In this document: in pieces, positions 8,163 through 17,759 of the stretch | How the letters are laid out: the number at the start of each line of letters is the position of its first letter | How positions within the stretch are numbered: position 1 is the stretch's first letter | Assembly: GCA_035274465.1 (NCBI GenBank) | Contig: DATEOF010000446.1 | Span: 1-64,000, forward strand | Direction of reading: 5' to 3' | Origin: JADGRF01 sp035274465 | GTDB taxonomy: Bacteria > Myxococcota_A > Polyangia > Polyangiales > JAFGIB01 | DNA: 64,000 nt | Notes under the pieces: generated by a model | The model's input: only the letters and a program-made list of their open reading frames with translations | Told to the model about the DNA's origin: nothing | Database searches by the model: none | Translations under genes and position numbers: made by a program

Positions 8163-10424
8163 ATGTTCGAACGTACCAATCCTCCCCTCGCAGTCGATTC
8201 GGCGTCCCTGGCCGTCGCAGGGCCAGATGAGCTCGCTGCCTTGCGTGCCTTGCTGCTCGGAGCGGCGACGCCTCACGCGGAGATTCCTCCGCTGCCCGAC
8301 CTGATGGCCGGCGCCACTGCGCTGGCCGAGGGGCGCCGCAGCAAGGTGATCCTGCCGCTGGCACGCACGCCGGCCGAGTTCGCCCTGGTGCGCCGCGGTA
8401 ACCAAGTATTAGTCGACTGTTATACCACGCTGAGCACCCCCGAGGTGCTGCTGCGCGAGCGGACGATCTCGCTGCAGGAGCTGCTCTCCGCCTGCACGCA
8501 AGCCGGCCGCAGCCTCGCCAAGCGCAACCCCGAGTCGCTCGAGAGCCGCGCGCTGCGCAAGCTGTCGGCCCGCGTGGCCAAGGCGCGCATCTGCGCCGCC
8601 GCGCCGACCGCCGCTGCCAGCTGCGTGCGCTGCACCGGAGGCAGCCTCGACAGCCCCGGCAAGCACGTGGCGCTCTCGTTCGGCTTCGAGGCCAACATCC
8701 CGCGCAGCGCCTCCGAGCCCAGCGAGCAGCACGCCTTCGCCGACGTGCACGCCCTGTTGTTCGACGGCGAGCTGTGGGCCTTCTCGGGCGAGCGCCGCGT
8801 CAGCCTGATACGCGGGCCGATCATGCTGGCCGCGCAGCGCATGGTGAGCGCCGTGCGCACGCTGGTCGAGGCCTGGCAGGCCGAGCGGCCAGTCCACGTG
8901 CGGCTGCGCTCCGGCAGCTTCGCGGTCGCCGTGCGGCGCGAGACGCAGGGCAGCGTGTCCATCAGCCTGAGCACCGAGCGCAGCGGCGTGCTGACCTGGC
9001 CGGCGCTCGACGTGCCCGGCGCGGCGCTGCCGGTGTTGCGCCTGGCGGCGGATCTGATCCGCAAGCTGGTGGCGGTGGATCGCACGCAGACGCACAACCT
9101 GCGCGTTTCGGCCCTGCGCTCCGAGGTGCGCTTGCTCAGACGCGCCATCCGCGGTCGCAGCGCGCGTAGCGGCTTCGAGAACCGCGATCCCGAGCGCTTG
9201 CGGCTGTCGGCGGCGGCCGTGCCCAGCCCCGACACGCAGCCCGAAGCCAGCCTGTGCGGCCGCGGACGGCTGCGCTACACCGAGCGCTGGAGCGCCGAGG
9301 TCGACGCGCTCGACGCCAACTCGGTGTTTCTGTGCGGCGATCGGCTGATCGTGGCCACGCCGAAGCTCACGCTGGCGCTCGCACGCCACGATGGCGAGGT
9401 GCTCTGGTCGCTGGCCTCCGAGCGCGCCAACGCCTTCCTCGCAGGCAAGACGCTGCTGCGCTTGCTTCCCGAGGGCGGCGCCGAGCTGCTCGACCCCGAG
9501 AGCGGTCAGGCGTACGCGCGCGCCGAGAGCAACCTGCGCCTGCACGGCTCGGGCTTCGCGCTCTTCGCGGGCGGCGGCGAGCTGCCACCGGTCGCCATCC
9601 TGCACGAAGCCAACAAGCACCTGATCGCGCTCGACCTGCGCACCGGCGAGCCGCGCTGGCGCTTCCGCGGCGGAAACCACGCAGCGTTGCGCGTGCGCCG
9701 AGCGGGCCGCGTGCTGCTGGTGACCTGCGGCGACGGAACGATCGAGGCGCTCGACGTCGCCTCCGGCGAAGTGGTCTGGCGTTTCTCGGATCGCGGGCGG
9801 TTTTGTCTCACGCCGTGTGTGTGGGGAGAGCTCGCGCTCGCGGTATCGGGTGAACCGGGCGGCGGCAGCGGAACGCTTCACGGCATCGAGCTCTACACGG
9901 GCAAGCCGCTGTGGCGCAGCGAGCTGCCGCACGCACCGAGCGCAGATCCGATCGCGACCCAGCAAGTGGTGGTCGTGCCGTCCGGTCGCTCGCGCGACGC
10001 GCGCCTGGATGCGTTCGACCCCGACGGCAACGCGCGCTGGAGCTGCCATGATCCCGGCCTCGACAACGGCGCGCGCACGCTCGAGGTAGACGACACGCTG
10101 ATCATCAACACGCCCGCGGGCCGCGTCACCGCGCTGGACTTCGCCACGGGCCACGCGCGCTGGTCACGCGTTCTGGCCAACCCGCTGACGGACGACGTGC
10201 CGCGTCAGCTCGAGCCCGTGCTGCGCCACGGTGCGCTGTTCGTCCCCTCCGCGCAGGTCCACATCCTGCGACCGAGCGACGGAGCCACGCTGACCACCGA
10301 GACGGGCTGCGACCTGGTGCCGGACTTTCTGCGCGTGGACGAGCGCGCCTGGTTCTACGTCGCGGAGGAGAGCGGGCACCTGCGCGCCTACGCTGCCGCA
10401 CCGCAGCTATCGCTCGTCAAGTGA
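8163..10424 (+). CDS. PQQ-like beta-propeller repeat protein
   Basis: A 753-residue protein without an obvious signal peptide or membrane span. Residues 1 to about 390 form an unrecognised N-terminal region rich in Arg and Ala, with a few cysteines. Residues ~395-750 are quinoprotein-type propeller blades, seen as repeated G-x-x-x-W motifs (DGEVLWSL, TGEPRWRF, SGEVVWRF, TGKPLWRS, TGHARWSR) each followed by a hydrophobic strand. Proteins with this arrangement are widespread in myxobacteria and are usually annotated only as PQQ-binding-like; no redox cofactor residues are certain. It is the first of two same-strand genes, 42 bases before the amidase. The role is unknown, possibly a scaffold. 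Confidence 0.8.
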   Translation: MFERTNPPLAVDSASLAVAGPDELAALRALLLGAATPHAEIPPLPDLMAGATALAEGRRSKVILPLARTPAEFALVRRGNQVLVDCYTTLSTPEVLLRERTISLQELLSACTQAGRSLAKRNPESLESRALRKLSARVAKARICAAAPTAAASCVRCTGGSLDSPGKHVALSFGFEANIPRSASEPSEQHAFADVHALLFDGELWAFSGERRVSLIRGPIMLAAQRMVSAVRTLVEAWQAERPVHVRLRSGSFAVAVRRETQGSVSISLSTERSGVLTWPALDVPGAALPVLRLAADLIRKLVAVDRTQTHNLRVSALRSEVRLLRRAIRGRSARSGFENRDPERLRLSAAAVPSPDTQPEASLCGRGRLRYTERWSAEVDALDANSVFLCGDRLIVATPKLTLALARHDGEVLWSLASERANAFLAGKTLLRLLPEGGAELLDPESGQAYARAESNLRLHGSGFALFAGGGELPPVAILHEANKHLIALDLRTGEPRWRFRGGNHAALRVRRAGRVLLVTCGDGTIEALDVASGEVVWRFSDRGRFCLTPCVWGELALAVSGEPGGGSGTLHGIELYTGKPLWRSELPHAPSADPIATQQVVVVPSGRSRDARLDAFDPDGNARWSCHDPGLDNGARTLEVDDTLIINTPAGRVTALDFATGHARWSRVLANPLTDDVPRQLEPVLRHGALFVPSAQVHILRPSDGATLTTETGCDLVPDFLRVDERAWFYVAEESGHLRAYAAAPQLSLVK

Positions 10425-10466
10425 CGCTGCTTGACTCCCCGAGCCTTCTCTGGGACGCCTAGCGGC

Positions 10467-11279
10467 ATGGGAAAGAACAAAGTCGCCGCGCTCCAGCTGA
10501 CCTCCACCGAGGACGTCGAGAAGAACCTGAAGCGCGTGGAAGAACTGACGCGCGAAGCCAGCGCGGACGGCGCATCGCTGATCGTGCTGCCGGAGTGCTT
10601 CGAGTACCTGGGTCCGGAGGAAGGCAAGTTCGCGGTGGCCGAGCCGCTGCCGGAAGGCGGGCCGATCCTGCGCCGCATGTCGGCGCTCGCTCGCGAGACC
10701 AAGAGCGAGCTGATCCTGGGCGGCTTCATCGAAAAGGGAGCGGACCCGCGCAAGGCGCGCAACGCCTGCATCCACCTCGGCGAAGACGGTAAGCTGCGCG
10801 CACTCTACCGGAAGATCCACCTGTTCGACGTGGACCTACCGGATGGCACGAAGCTCCAGGAGTCTGCGACCGTCGAGCCCGGTAGCGAGGTCGTGGTGAC
10901 GGACACGCGCGCGGGCAAACTCGGCCTCTCGGTCTGCTACGACCTGCGGTTCCCGGAGCTGTACCGCAAGCACGTCGATCAAGGGGCCACGCTGATCACG
11001 GTGCCGGCCGCGTTCACGCTGACCACGGGCAAGGATCACTGGCACGTGTTGCTCCGCGCGCGCGCGATCGAGGCGCAGTGCTACGTGATCGCCGCCGCGC
11101 AATACGGCCATCACTTCGGAACGCGGCGCTCCTACGGGCACGCGTTGATCAGTGACCCGTGGGGCTGCATCGTCTCGGAGTGCAGCGACGGAGAGGGCTA
11201 CGCGATCGCCAGCATCGATCCGAGCTTGATCGAACGCGTACGCGCGGCGCTGCCGAGCCTGCGTCATCGGCGGCTCTGA
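10467..11279 (+). CDS. Nitrilase-superfamily amidase (Nit1/Nit2-like)
   Basis: A 270-residue carbon-nitrogen hydrolase with the complete catalytic triad: Glu43 (VLPECFE), Lys116 (YRKIHLF) and Cys157 (SVCYDLRFPE). The sequence around the cysteine and the D-x-D-L-P-D-G loop fit the Nit1 group, whose known member hydrolyses deaminated glutathione; omega-amidase activity (Nit2) is the main alternative. It is cytosolic. The ATG at 10467 is preferred over an upstream TTG at 10431 because the family begins at this point. Its 3' end overlaps the convergent gene by 16 bases. Confidence 0.9.
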   Translation: MGKNKVAALQLTSTEDVEKNLKRVEELTREASADGASLIVLPECFEYLGPEEGKFAVAEPLPEGGPILRRMSALARETKSELILGGFIEKGADPRKARNACIHLGEDGKLRALYRKIHLFDVDLPDGTKLQESATVEPGSEVVVTDTRAGKLGLSVCYDLRFPELYRKHVDQGATLITVPAAFTLTTGKDHWHVLLRARAIEAQCYVIAAAQYGHHFGTRRSYGHALISDPWGCIVSECSDGEGYAIASIDPSLIERVRAALPSLRHRRL

Positions 11280-13342
11280 GCTTCGAAGAGACCCGGGGGT
11301 ACCGCGGCAGGCGTGGCGTTCGCGAGGGATACGACGACTCTGACGCGCTCTCCCACCGAGACCGCACTCCGCGTTCCCTGTCCGTCGAGCGCGCTATCCG
11401 CCCGGACCTCGTACGTGCCCCCGGCCGACAACCGGTCCAGCAGAAAGCCTCCATCGGAGCCGCTCAACACGAAGCTTGCGTCATTGGGACCTCGCGGCGC
11501 TCCACCCGTGGCGATCGCACTGACCCGGGCGTCGGCGACCGGCATACCGCGCTCATCGAACACCGCACCGCTGATCTGGCCGTCACGCCGCGGTACCTGC
11601 AACGCAACGGCCGTGGTTTGCCCCACACGCACCTCACACGTCGTCGTCGTCGCCGCGCCGTGCGAGTCGTACGCCGAGACTTCGTAGCGTCCTTCGGCCA
11701 AATCAGCGAGCTCGTAGAACCCTCCGCCACGACTCGTTGCGAACTGATGCGTCGCCGCACCTTGGGCAGACACCACCCAGTCGTCGCCGGGCTCTTCCGA
11801 GGCCCCTCGGAGCTGCACACGAATCGAACCTGCCGCCGGCAGCTCGAGGACCACCTCCGGCGGCCGCTCGCCAGCGGTGACGGTGACGCTTCGATGTACC
11901 TCGGGCAGCTGCTGGAGCATCACCCGATAGTTACCGGCCGCGAGGCCCGTCAGCTCGAACTCTCCGCGAGCATCACTGCTCGCGATGGCTCCGACGTGCT
12001 CGCCCAGCGTGAGCGACGCGGCGATCACGTTGCGCTGGGCGACACCTCGTCCCCTGTCGTCGATCACGCGCCCGCGCACGGAAACGGCCTCCACCAATGC
12101 CAGCTCGAGCCCAGCGAGATCCTCGGACCCGACTTCGATCTCGTTCGGCGTCGGGGGTTCGCCCGCGGCCGACGCGCAGCTCGCACTGATCGCGAACCTT
12201 CCGGCGGGCACGCCCTCGAAGCGAAAGGCACCGGCTGCATCAGCGACCGCTTCGGCGCGAAACACGGATCCGGCGAGGCTCAACCGAGCCTCGGGACACC
12301 GCTTCTTTACGGCACCGACGACCACGCGGCCGGCCGCGCTGACTCCGCGCTCGAGCACCAAGCGCAGGTCGTTTTGCGTCTGCCCGACGCCGAGCGACAC
12401 AGGCTCCGACAACCTCCCGGATGCCCGGGCGTTGTGAGCCTCCACGTCGTACGTGCCTGCGCTCAAGCCGTCGATCACGAACCGACCCATGTCGTCACTC
12501 GTTGCACTCGCGACGCTCGCAAACGACGCCGAATCGCGCGGGGTGGCAGTGACGACGGCGCCGCCCTGCGCGGCAGCGCTGCCTCGAGCGACAACCACAC
12601 CGGCGAGGCGTGACGCCGCGCTCAGCTCGATTCGAAGCGCAGTGCTCGGCGCAGTCGTCGTGTGGTGCGCCACGCTGTAGCCATCCGCTGCCACACGTAG
12701 CATCACCGGACCTTCGTTCAGCGAGAGATCGAATGCTCCGCTTTCATCCGAGAGCGCGGAGAGGACCGGCAAGCCGAGCGCGCGGACACTCGCGCCTGCG
12801 ATCGGTCCACCCTCGCGATCCTGCACGACGCCTGTCACACGCGCACCACCAGCGCGAAGCAGGATGTCTCGACGCACAGGACCGCCAGGCGCTGGAATTG
12901 CGACGAGCGAGGCGTTGTCCGGCCCGTCGCTCGGGCGAAATCCGGCGGCGCCGGCCGCGAGCCGATACGTGCCCGCGGGTAGCTCGGCGAAGCGGTAGCT
13001 TCCATCGCTCGCGCAATCCGTGCACCGAGCCTTGGCCTGTGGGCCGAAACGCTCCCGCTCGGCGGACGCACAAACGCGCGCCTGCGCCAGCGGCCGCCCC
13101 ATCTCGTCCGTCACGCGACCGACGACCTGATCCATCTGCTGCGGCTCGGAACGCGCCTGCTCCACGACGAGCGGTGCAGCAAGTGTGTCCAGGGCCCGAG
13201 CTGCTCGGGTTTCGACCTCGTGCTTCGCCTCGGAAGGTTCGCGTTCCGTGGGCCACAGGTACAAAGCCACCAAGCATGCGCCGGCGCACGGCAGCAGCCA
13301 GCGCGACCAAACCGCGCGCTTCGGTGGCGGTCGCTGCGTCAT
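11264..13342 (-). CDS. Membrane-anchored protein of tandem carboxypeptidase-regulatory-like domains
   Basis: The 692-residue protein has an N-terminal signal anchor (about 13-30), a short linker, then at least six immunoglobulin-like carboxypeptidase-regulatory or SpaA-type modules. Each is marked by a G-x-V-x-D-x-x-G start and a strand-turn of the type F-x-x-x-x-L-x-A-G-x-Y-x-x (for example SYRFAELPAGTYRL, FVIDGLSAGTYDV, FELTGLAAGNYRV). Such domains form stiff extracytoplasmic stalks or bind polymers. No enzyme domain is visible. Its start overlaps the PpiC gene stop by four bases (ATGA), so translation is coupled. It is the last gene of the eight-gene run starting at 21895. Confidence 0.85.
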   Translation of the reverse strand: MTQRPPPKRAVWSRWLLPCAGACLVALYLWPTEREPSEAKHEVETRAARALDTLAAPLVVEQARSEPQQMDQVVGRVTDEMGRPLAQARVCASAERERFGPQAKARCTDCASDGSYRFAELPAGTYRLAAGAAGFRPSDGPDNASLVAIPAPGGPVRRDILLRAGGARVTGVVQDREGGPIAGASVRALGLPVLSALSDESGAFDLSLNEGPVMLRVAADGYSVAHHTTTAPSTALRIELSAASRLAGVVVARGSAAAQGGAVVTATPRDSASFASVASATSDDMGRFVIDGLSAGTYDVEAHNARASGRLSEPVSLGVGQTQNDLRLVLERGVSAAGRVVVGAVKKRCPEARLSLAGSVFRAEAVADAAGAFRFEGVPAGRFAISASCASAAGEPPTPNEIEVGSEDLAGLELALVEAVSVRGRVIDDRGRGVAQRNVIAASLTLGEHVGAIASSDARGEFELTGLAAGNYRVMLQQLPEVHRSVTVTAGERPPEVVLELPAAGSIRVQLRGASEEPGDDWVVSAQGAATHQFATSRGGGFYELADLAEGRYEVSAYDSHGAATTTTCEVRVGQTTAVALQVPRRDGQISGAVFDERGMPVADARVSAIATGGAPRGPNDASFVLSGSDGGFLLDRLSAGGTYEVRADSALDGQGTRSAVSVGERVRVVVSLANATPAAVPPGLFEAQSRR

Positions 13343-14856
13343 GGCGCGTGAGAGGCCATCCAGCGCCGGCGATGGCGATCGAATTCGTCGTAGCTGTCTT
13401 CACCCAGCAGCGCTTGCAGACGCTCATCGAGCCAGCTCAGGTGCTGCCCGAGGTTTGGGCGAGCCGGGTCCTCGGCCTGCGCGCGCTGGTCGAACTCGGC
13501 GAACAACTGTACGAACTGATGTTCGCGTTCCGGCGGCAGCTTGAGCTGAGGCAATGCAGAGCGACCCAACTCTTGCACCTCCGCCTTCAGGTCTGGAGGC
13601 TCACGCAGTGAGGCTGCCGGCTCGCTCGGTTGGACTGCGCGATAGTCGACGATCGGCGACGCTTGCTGCTTCGGCACGGCACGGGGGTCCTCGCGGCGAG
13701 CCACCAGGAAGCCCAACGGTGTGTCGATCGGCTCGGCCGCGAGCTGGCCCACCGACAGTGCGCCGACTACGCGTTCGAGCTCCGGCAGCTCGCGACCGCG
13801 CTGCCAGGCTACGACCGCGTTGCAATAGATCGCATCGCAGTACTCGAGGCGTCGTTCGGCAAACAGCTCAGGCTGCCGCTCGAGCTCGCGCAACACCCTC
13901 TCTGCGGCGCTCTTTGCCCGAGCACGAGTACGACGGACCGGCATGTAGCGCTCGATTTGCGAGCCCTGGTAGGGCAGCGTAATGATGTTTGCCGCGAGCT
14001 CTTCACGCACCGCCGGTGCAGTGCGCTGCGCGATCTCGAAACCCATGGCAGTCTCGTAGACACGCGAGACTTGCGCCACCGGCAACTGCCGTATGCGCTC
14101 CATCATCACGAAATCGGCGCCGAGCTCTTCATATCGCGAATATTCGCCCGCATCTCCATCGCGCGAGACGTCATCTGATTCGGAATGCTCGCGCGCGAGC
14201 TCCACGAACCGCGCGGGCTCACGGGCCAGCTCTGCGGCGATGAGCTCGGCGAGCGCACGTGCCTCTTCTCGGGTGTGGGGAACCACGGGCCGGTCGGCGC
14301 GCTTCCAACCGTTCGACTGCTCGTGCTTGATCACGATGCGAGAAAACGAGAACCGTTCGTCTTGCGGCATCGGCAGCCGCTTGAGGATGTGGAATCCGAC
14401 CTCGGTCTCGACGACGCGCGAGATCTCACCCACTTCGAGGTAGCCCAGGGCATCGGCGATCGGCTGCATCACGCTCACCGCGCGAAACGCTCCCAGCTCA
14501 CCGCCGATCTCCGCGCTGACGCGATCATCGGACGAGCTTGCCGCCAGTGCAGCGAAGCGCGACGGGTCGCGCTTCAGCTCCGAGCGCAACGATTGCGCGA
14601 GTGCAGCAGCCTGCGCCTTCGTGCGACTCGCCGGGTGAACGTGGTGGAGAAACCCAGCCGGCTGCGATTCCTGGTGCGTCACCAGGATCTGCGCGGCCGA
14701 GACGAACAGCGAGCTCATGTCGCCGCGCCACCAATCGCCGGGTTCATAGTTTCGAACCTCGACAGGAGTGCTCGGAACGGTCGCTGGCGGCTGCACCGAC
14801 GACTTGCTCGAGCAGGCGATGCAGCACAGACAGAGCGTGAGCCAATTTCTTCGCAT
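13339..14856 (-). CDS. PpiC-type (parvulin) peptidyl-prolyl isomerase lipoprotein
   Basis: Translation from 14856 gives 505 residues beginning MRRNWLTLCLCCIAC, a lipoprotein signal with a lipobox cysteine around position 15; the longer frame to 15012 lacks this. Two parvulin modules follow. In the first, ILVTH...AQAAALAQSL is followed by GGELGAF and ...VVETEVGFHILKR; the second has the same order with GEYSRYEELG and VYETAMGFEIAQR. The C-terminal half, with a helical tail and many charged residues, is not recognised. Similar lipid-anchored parvulins help fold secreted proteins, here perhaps the secreted products of the same run. It is coupled to the next gene through an ATGA overlap. Confidence 0.85.
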   Translation of the reverse strand: MRRNWLTLCLCCIACSSKSSVQPPATVPSTPVEVRNYEPGDWWRGDMSSLFVSAAQILVTHQESQPAGFLHHVHPASRTKAQAAALAQSLRSELKRDPSRFAALAASSSDDRVSAEIGGELGAFRAVSVMQPIADALGYLEVGEISRVVETEVGFHILKRLPMPQDERFSFSRIVIKHEQSNGWKRADRPVVPHTREEARALAELIAAELAREPARFVELAREHSESDDVSRDGDAGEYSRYEELGADFVMMERIRQLPVAQVSRVYETAMGFEIAQRTAPAVREELAANIITLPYQGSQIERYMPVRRTRARAKSAAERVLRELERQPELFAERRLEYCDAIYCNAVVAWQRGRELPELERVVGALSVGQLAAEPIDTPLGFLVARREDPRAVPKQQASPIVDYRAVQPSEPAASLREPPDLKAEVQELGRSALPQLKLPPEREHQFVQLFAEFDQRAQAEDPARPNLGQHLSWLDERLQALLGEDSYDEFDRHRRRWMASHAP

Positions 14857-14932
14857 ATCACTCCGAAAATGCGTGTGAGCTCGAAGCCTCCGCGCGCGAT
14901 CGTGAACGCGCGCGGAGATTCGAGCCATCACA

Positions 14933-15349
14933 TCAGTCGCAGAAGTAGACGAGCACCTGCAGAGCGGAGATCTTGGCGCCCGACTGGGGGAACACCTCGA
15001 TGATCGGACCACTCTCGAGTGGACCGTATGGGTGGGTTACGGTCGTGTACGTGCCGTTCGACATCAGCTCGGTCGTGTACGCCACGCCGTAGACCTTACC
15101 CGAGCCTACCGACCTCGTGTCGAAGCGTTGCACCCACGCCTTGGTGAAGCCTCCATTGGACCAAGCTCCCCGGTTCTGACCGTAGAACACCCAGCTATTG
15201 CCGAAGACGGCACTGCTGATGATCGTGTTGTCGTGCGCCGACGCGGATATGTCTCCGAACGTGCACGCGGCGTGCGCCGAGCCGGAGCTGATCAGGGAGC
15301 CGACGAGTAGCGCGAACATGGTTGCAAGTGTGCCGAGTTTCTTGTGCAT
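14933..15349 (-). CDS. Small secreted protein of unknown function
   Basis: A 138-residue protein with a clear signal peptide (KK near the start, hydrophobic core about 8-24, cleavage after SAHA) preceded by AAGGAG eight bases before ATG 15349. The mature part is about 110 residues, rich in Gly, Ser, Thr and aromatic residues, with one cysteine near each end (ACTFG at the start, FCD at the stop) that could form a disulphide. It looks beta-rich. No family was recognised. It lies 90 bases after the ECF sigma gene, making it a candidate target or co-regulated product. Confidence 0.75.
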   Translation of the reverse strand: MHKKLGTLATMFALLVGSLISSGSAHAACTFGDISASAHDNTIISSAVFGNSWVFYGQNRGAWSNGGFTKAWVQRFDTRSVGSGKVYGVAYTTELMSNGTYTTVTHPYGPLESGPIIEVFPQSGAKISALQVLVYFCD

Positions 15350-15439
15350 CACGAGTTCTCCTTGCGAGAGGGATGTCCCCCGAATTGCTGCGTGCATATG
15401 TCGCCGCACCGCATCGCTTCCGTCCCCTTGCGCGAAGAA

Positions 15440-15979
15440 TTAGCGACTCGACTCCAGCATGCTGAGCGTGGCACGCAAGCGTGCCCTGGCGCGCCGCAGC
15501 CGGCTGTACACGGTGTTCTCCGGGATCTCGAGCACGCGAGCGACCTCGTGCGCGGGCAAGGACTCCCAGTAGGTGAGCTCGAGCGCGATCTGTTGATCGA
15601 TGGGAACCCGCGACAGCGCGAGCTGTAGCCGGTGCTGCTGCTGCGTGCGCGCCAGCACGCCGCTCGGTGTAGTGCCGAGGTCGCGTACCGTGCTCCACGT
15701 ACAATCGAGCTGACGCACACGCTTGCGCTTGCGGTAGTAGGTCAGCAGCTGGTAGCGCGCGAGTCCGAACAAGTAGGCGCGAAAGCTCGATTCGCCTCGA
15801 AACGCCTCTTTCGCCTGGATGCACACCAGGAACGTTTCCTGGATCAGATCGTCGCAGTGCGTGTGCGCCTTGTTGAAAAAGAACCGGTGCAGCGCGCGGT
15901 AGTGGCGCTTGACGAGGCTGCTGCCGGCCGCGTTGTCACCGGTGCGCCACGCGTGCAGCAGCTCGAGGTCGGACGTCAT
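15440..15979 (-). CDS. ECF-type RNA polymerase sigma factor
   Basis: The 179-residue protein has sigma region 2 (about 20-85, with DDLIQETFL and the promoter-melting part FRAYLFGLARYQLL) and region 4 (about 120-170, with ALELTYWESLPAHEVARVL and the recognition helix IPENTVYSRLRRAR). Region 3 is absent, as in the ECF group. It should direct RNA polymerase to specific promoters in response to an envelope signal. The ATG at 15979 overlaps the stop of the kinase gene (ATGA), so the two are translationally coupled. There is no anti-sigma gene beside it; the kinase takes that position. Confidence 0.93.
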   Translation of the reverse strand: MTSDLELLHAWRTGDNAAGSSLVKRHYRALHRFFFNKAHTHCDDLIQETFLVCIQAKEAFRGESSFRAYLFGLARYQLLTYYRKRKRVRQLDCTWSTVRDLGTTPSGVLARTQQQHRLQLALSRVPIDQQIALELTYWESLPAHEVARVLEIPENTVYSRLRRARARLRATLSMLESSR

Positions 15980-16716
15980 CCGCCTGCGCCTCCCAGGACC
16001 GCGATGAGCTGGCGATAGGTCGGTCGCAAGCTCGGTCTCACAGCCTTCAGCTGGGCCGCGAGCAGGTCGAGCTCGCTTGGATACGGCTGCCCGGCCGCGC
16101 GGCGCGCGCGCAATACCGCGTCGAGGAGCGCGCCCACGCTGTACCAATCGCTGCTCTGCCGCGCGTGGCCCTCACGCTGCTCCGGCGACATGTAGCCCGG
16201 CGTGCCTGCGCTGGAGAGATCGAGATCGATCAAGCGGATGTCGCCGCGCGGCGTCGCGAGGACGTTGTCGGGCTTCAGATCGCGGTGCAGTCTGCCGGCA
16301 GAGTGTAGCGCCTGCACGCCACGGCTCAGCTGTAGCAGCGCGTCGACCAGCGTCTCTGACCGGCAATGGGTCGAGTAGCCGAGAAAGTCCTCACCCTCGA
16401 CGAGCTCCATCGTGTAGTACAAGATGGTTGGCGCGACATGTAGCTCATGCAGCGCGACGAGGTTGGGGTGTTTCAGCTCGGCGAGCGCTCGGAAGTCGCG
16501 CTCGAGCTCGCGCGCGCCTCGGCTGTGCAGCACCTTGAGCGCGACGCGTTGCTGGCGCCGCGGATCGAGCGCTTCGTAGACGCACCCGTTGCCGCCGCGG
16601 CCCAAGCTGCGGAGCAAGCGAAACCTTCCGATCGAGAGCAGCGGACTCGCCTCACCAAACAGTCGCGCACAGGTCAGGGCGAGCCCGCGTTCGATCTCCA
16701 GCGCAGCGTGTTGCAC
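15976..16716 (-). CDS. Small soluble Ser/Thr kinase coupled to an ECF sigma factor
   Basis: A 246-residue kinase with LGRGGNGCVYEA, the ATP lysine in VALKVL, and HRDLKPDN for catalysis. The DFG site reads DLD and is followed after only a few residues by GTPGYMSPEQ, so the activation segment is about ten residues shorter than normal. No membrane segment is visible, and the C-lobe is short. The GTG at 16716, ten bases after the protease stop, was chosen because upstream residues have no kinase similarity. It overlaps the ECF gene start by four bases. Some ECF groups depend on a neighbouring kinase for activation; I infer such a pair here. Confidence 0.85.
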   Translation of the reverse strand: MQHAALEIERGLALTCARLFGEASPLLSIGRFRLLRSLGRGGNGCVYEALDPRRQQRVALKVLHSRGARELERDFRALAELKHPNLVALHELHVAPTILYYTMELVEGEDFLGYSTHCRSETLVDALLQLSRGVQALHSAGRLHRDLKPDNVLATPRGDIRLIDLDLSSAGTPGYMSPEQREGHARQSSDWYSVGALLDAVLRARRAAGQPYPSELDLLAAQLKAVRPSLRPTYRQLIAVLGGAGG

Positions 16717-16726
16717 GACCTTGCCT

Positions 16727-17740
16727 CTAGAAGATCGTGCCGTCGTTGTCGCAACCGAACGCAAGCAGCTCGCTGCCACCGGGCATCGGCGTGGTGCTCG
16801 CTCCGCAGCGGAAGCTCGCGTCGGGCGCCGGGTCCACCGATGCCATCGTGTCGAGCAGCCAGATCGCCTGGTCGTTCGACAGGCCCGCATACGATGCGCT
16901 GCCGCTCTCACCCGTGCAGTTTCCGTTGCTCGAATGCACACCGGTATGCAGCAGGCGCGAGAACTGGAAGCTGAGCAGCGGTCCGCCGGAGTCGCCCTCG
17001 CACGGCCGCGCGTCGTCCGCGCCCCAGTCGGTGGAGATCATGTGACCGAAGCCGTCCTCGGTGAAGAACGAGCTCGAGATCCGCGCCGAGCCCAGGCGCA
17101 GGCGAAGGTCGGGAGTCATGTTGTCCGTCGTCCCGTAGCCCACGAAGGTGTACTTGCTCGCGGTGTACTCAAAGCCCGGGTAGTAGACCTGGAACAGCGC
17201 ATTCAGCGGCCTGTTCACGTGTGTGTTTCGGCAGTCCCCGAGCGTGTCTTGGCAGGTATCGAGACCGTCGAAGACGAAGTACAGGCCGATGTCGTTGTCG
17301 CCCTGGCTCCACCCGGGGATCTGTGCGCCGGAGACGGCCACCGTCGCGAGCTCGAACAAGTTCTCGGACGTGTCCGTGAACATCACCCTGACGAAGTCGT
17401 TGCCGGACGGAGTGACGTCGGCGATGCAGTGGGCGGCGGTGAGTAGAAAGAACCTGTTGATCACCTGCGCGGTGCACACGCCTCCACCCGGCCCGATGAG
17501 CAGTACGGTCGAGTTGCCCGTGAGCGCCCAGAAGCCGATGTCTTCGCCGTGGTTCACCTTCTCGACGCCACCGAGGACGTCGAAGTCGACCCGGGAGACG
17601 CCGGGCAGCTCGAGTAAGGGTGCGACACGTGTCGCTTCGACGTCTCGCGTGACCGTCGAATCAGCGCAGCCCGCGAGGCAGGCGACAAAAACCGTCGCGA
17701 TGATGGGTTGGAGATGATCCATGGGTCGAAGGCCTTTCAT
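16727..17740 (-). CDS. Trypsin-like serine protease, lipoprotein
   Basis: The 337-residue protein starts with a lipoprotein signal (lipobox LAGC, Cys25; a second start at Met7 is possible). The S1 domain carries the full triad: His104 (LTAAHC), Asp150 (DNDIGL) and Ser251 (CEGDSGGP), plus cysteines suited to disulphides. The substrate pocket cannot be judged reliably. It should act outside the inner membrane, anchored by lipid. It is 19 bases downstream of another S1 protease gene and ten bases before the kinase gene, consistent with one operon. Myxobacteria use such proteases in predation, development and signal cleavage; which applies here is unknown. Confidence 0.9.
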   Translation of the reverse strand: MKGLRPMDHLQPIIATVFVACLAGCADSTVTRDVEATRVAPLLELPGVSRVDFDVLGGVEKVNHGEDIGFWALTGNSTVLLIGPGGGVCTAQVINRFFLLTAAHCIADVTPSGNDFVRVMFTDTSENLFELATVAVSGAQIPGWSQGDNDIGLYFVFDGLDTCQDTLGDCRNTHVNRPLNALFQVYYPGFEYTASKYTFVGYGTTDNMTPDLRLRLGSARISSSFFTEDGFGHMISTDWGADDARPCEGDSGGPLLSFQFSRLLHTGVHSSNGNCTGESGSASYAGLSNDQAIWLLDTMASVDPAPDASFRCGASTTPMPGGSELLAFGCDNDGTIF

Positions 17741-17759
17741 CGGGATTACGCCGCGGAGG

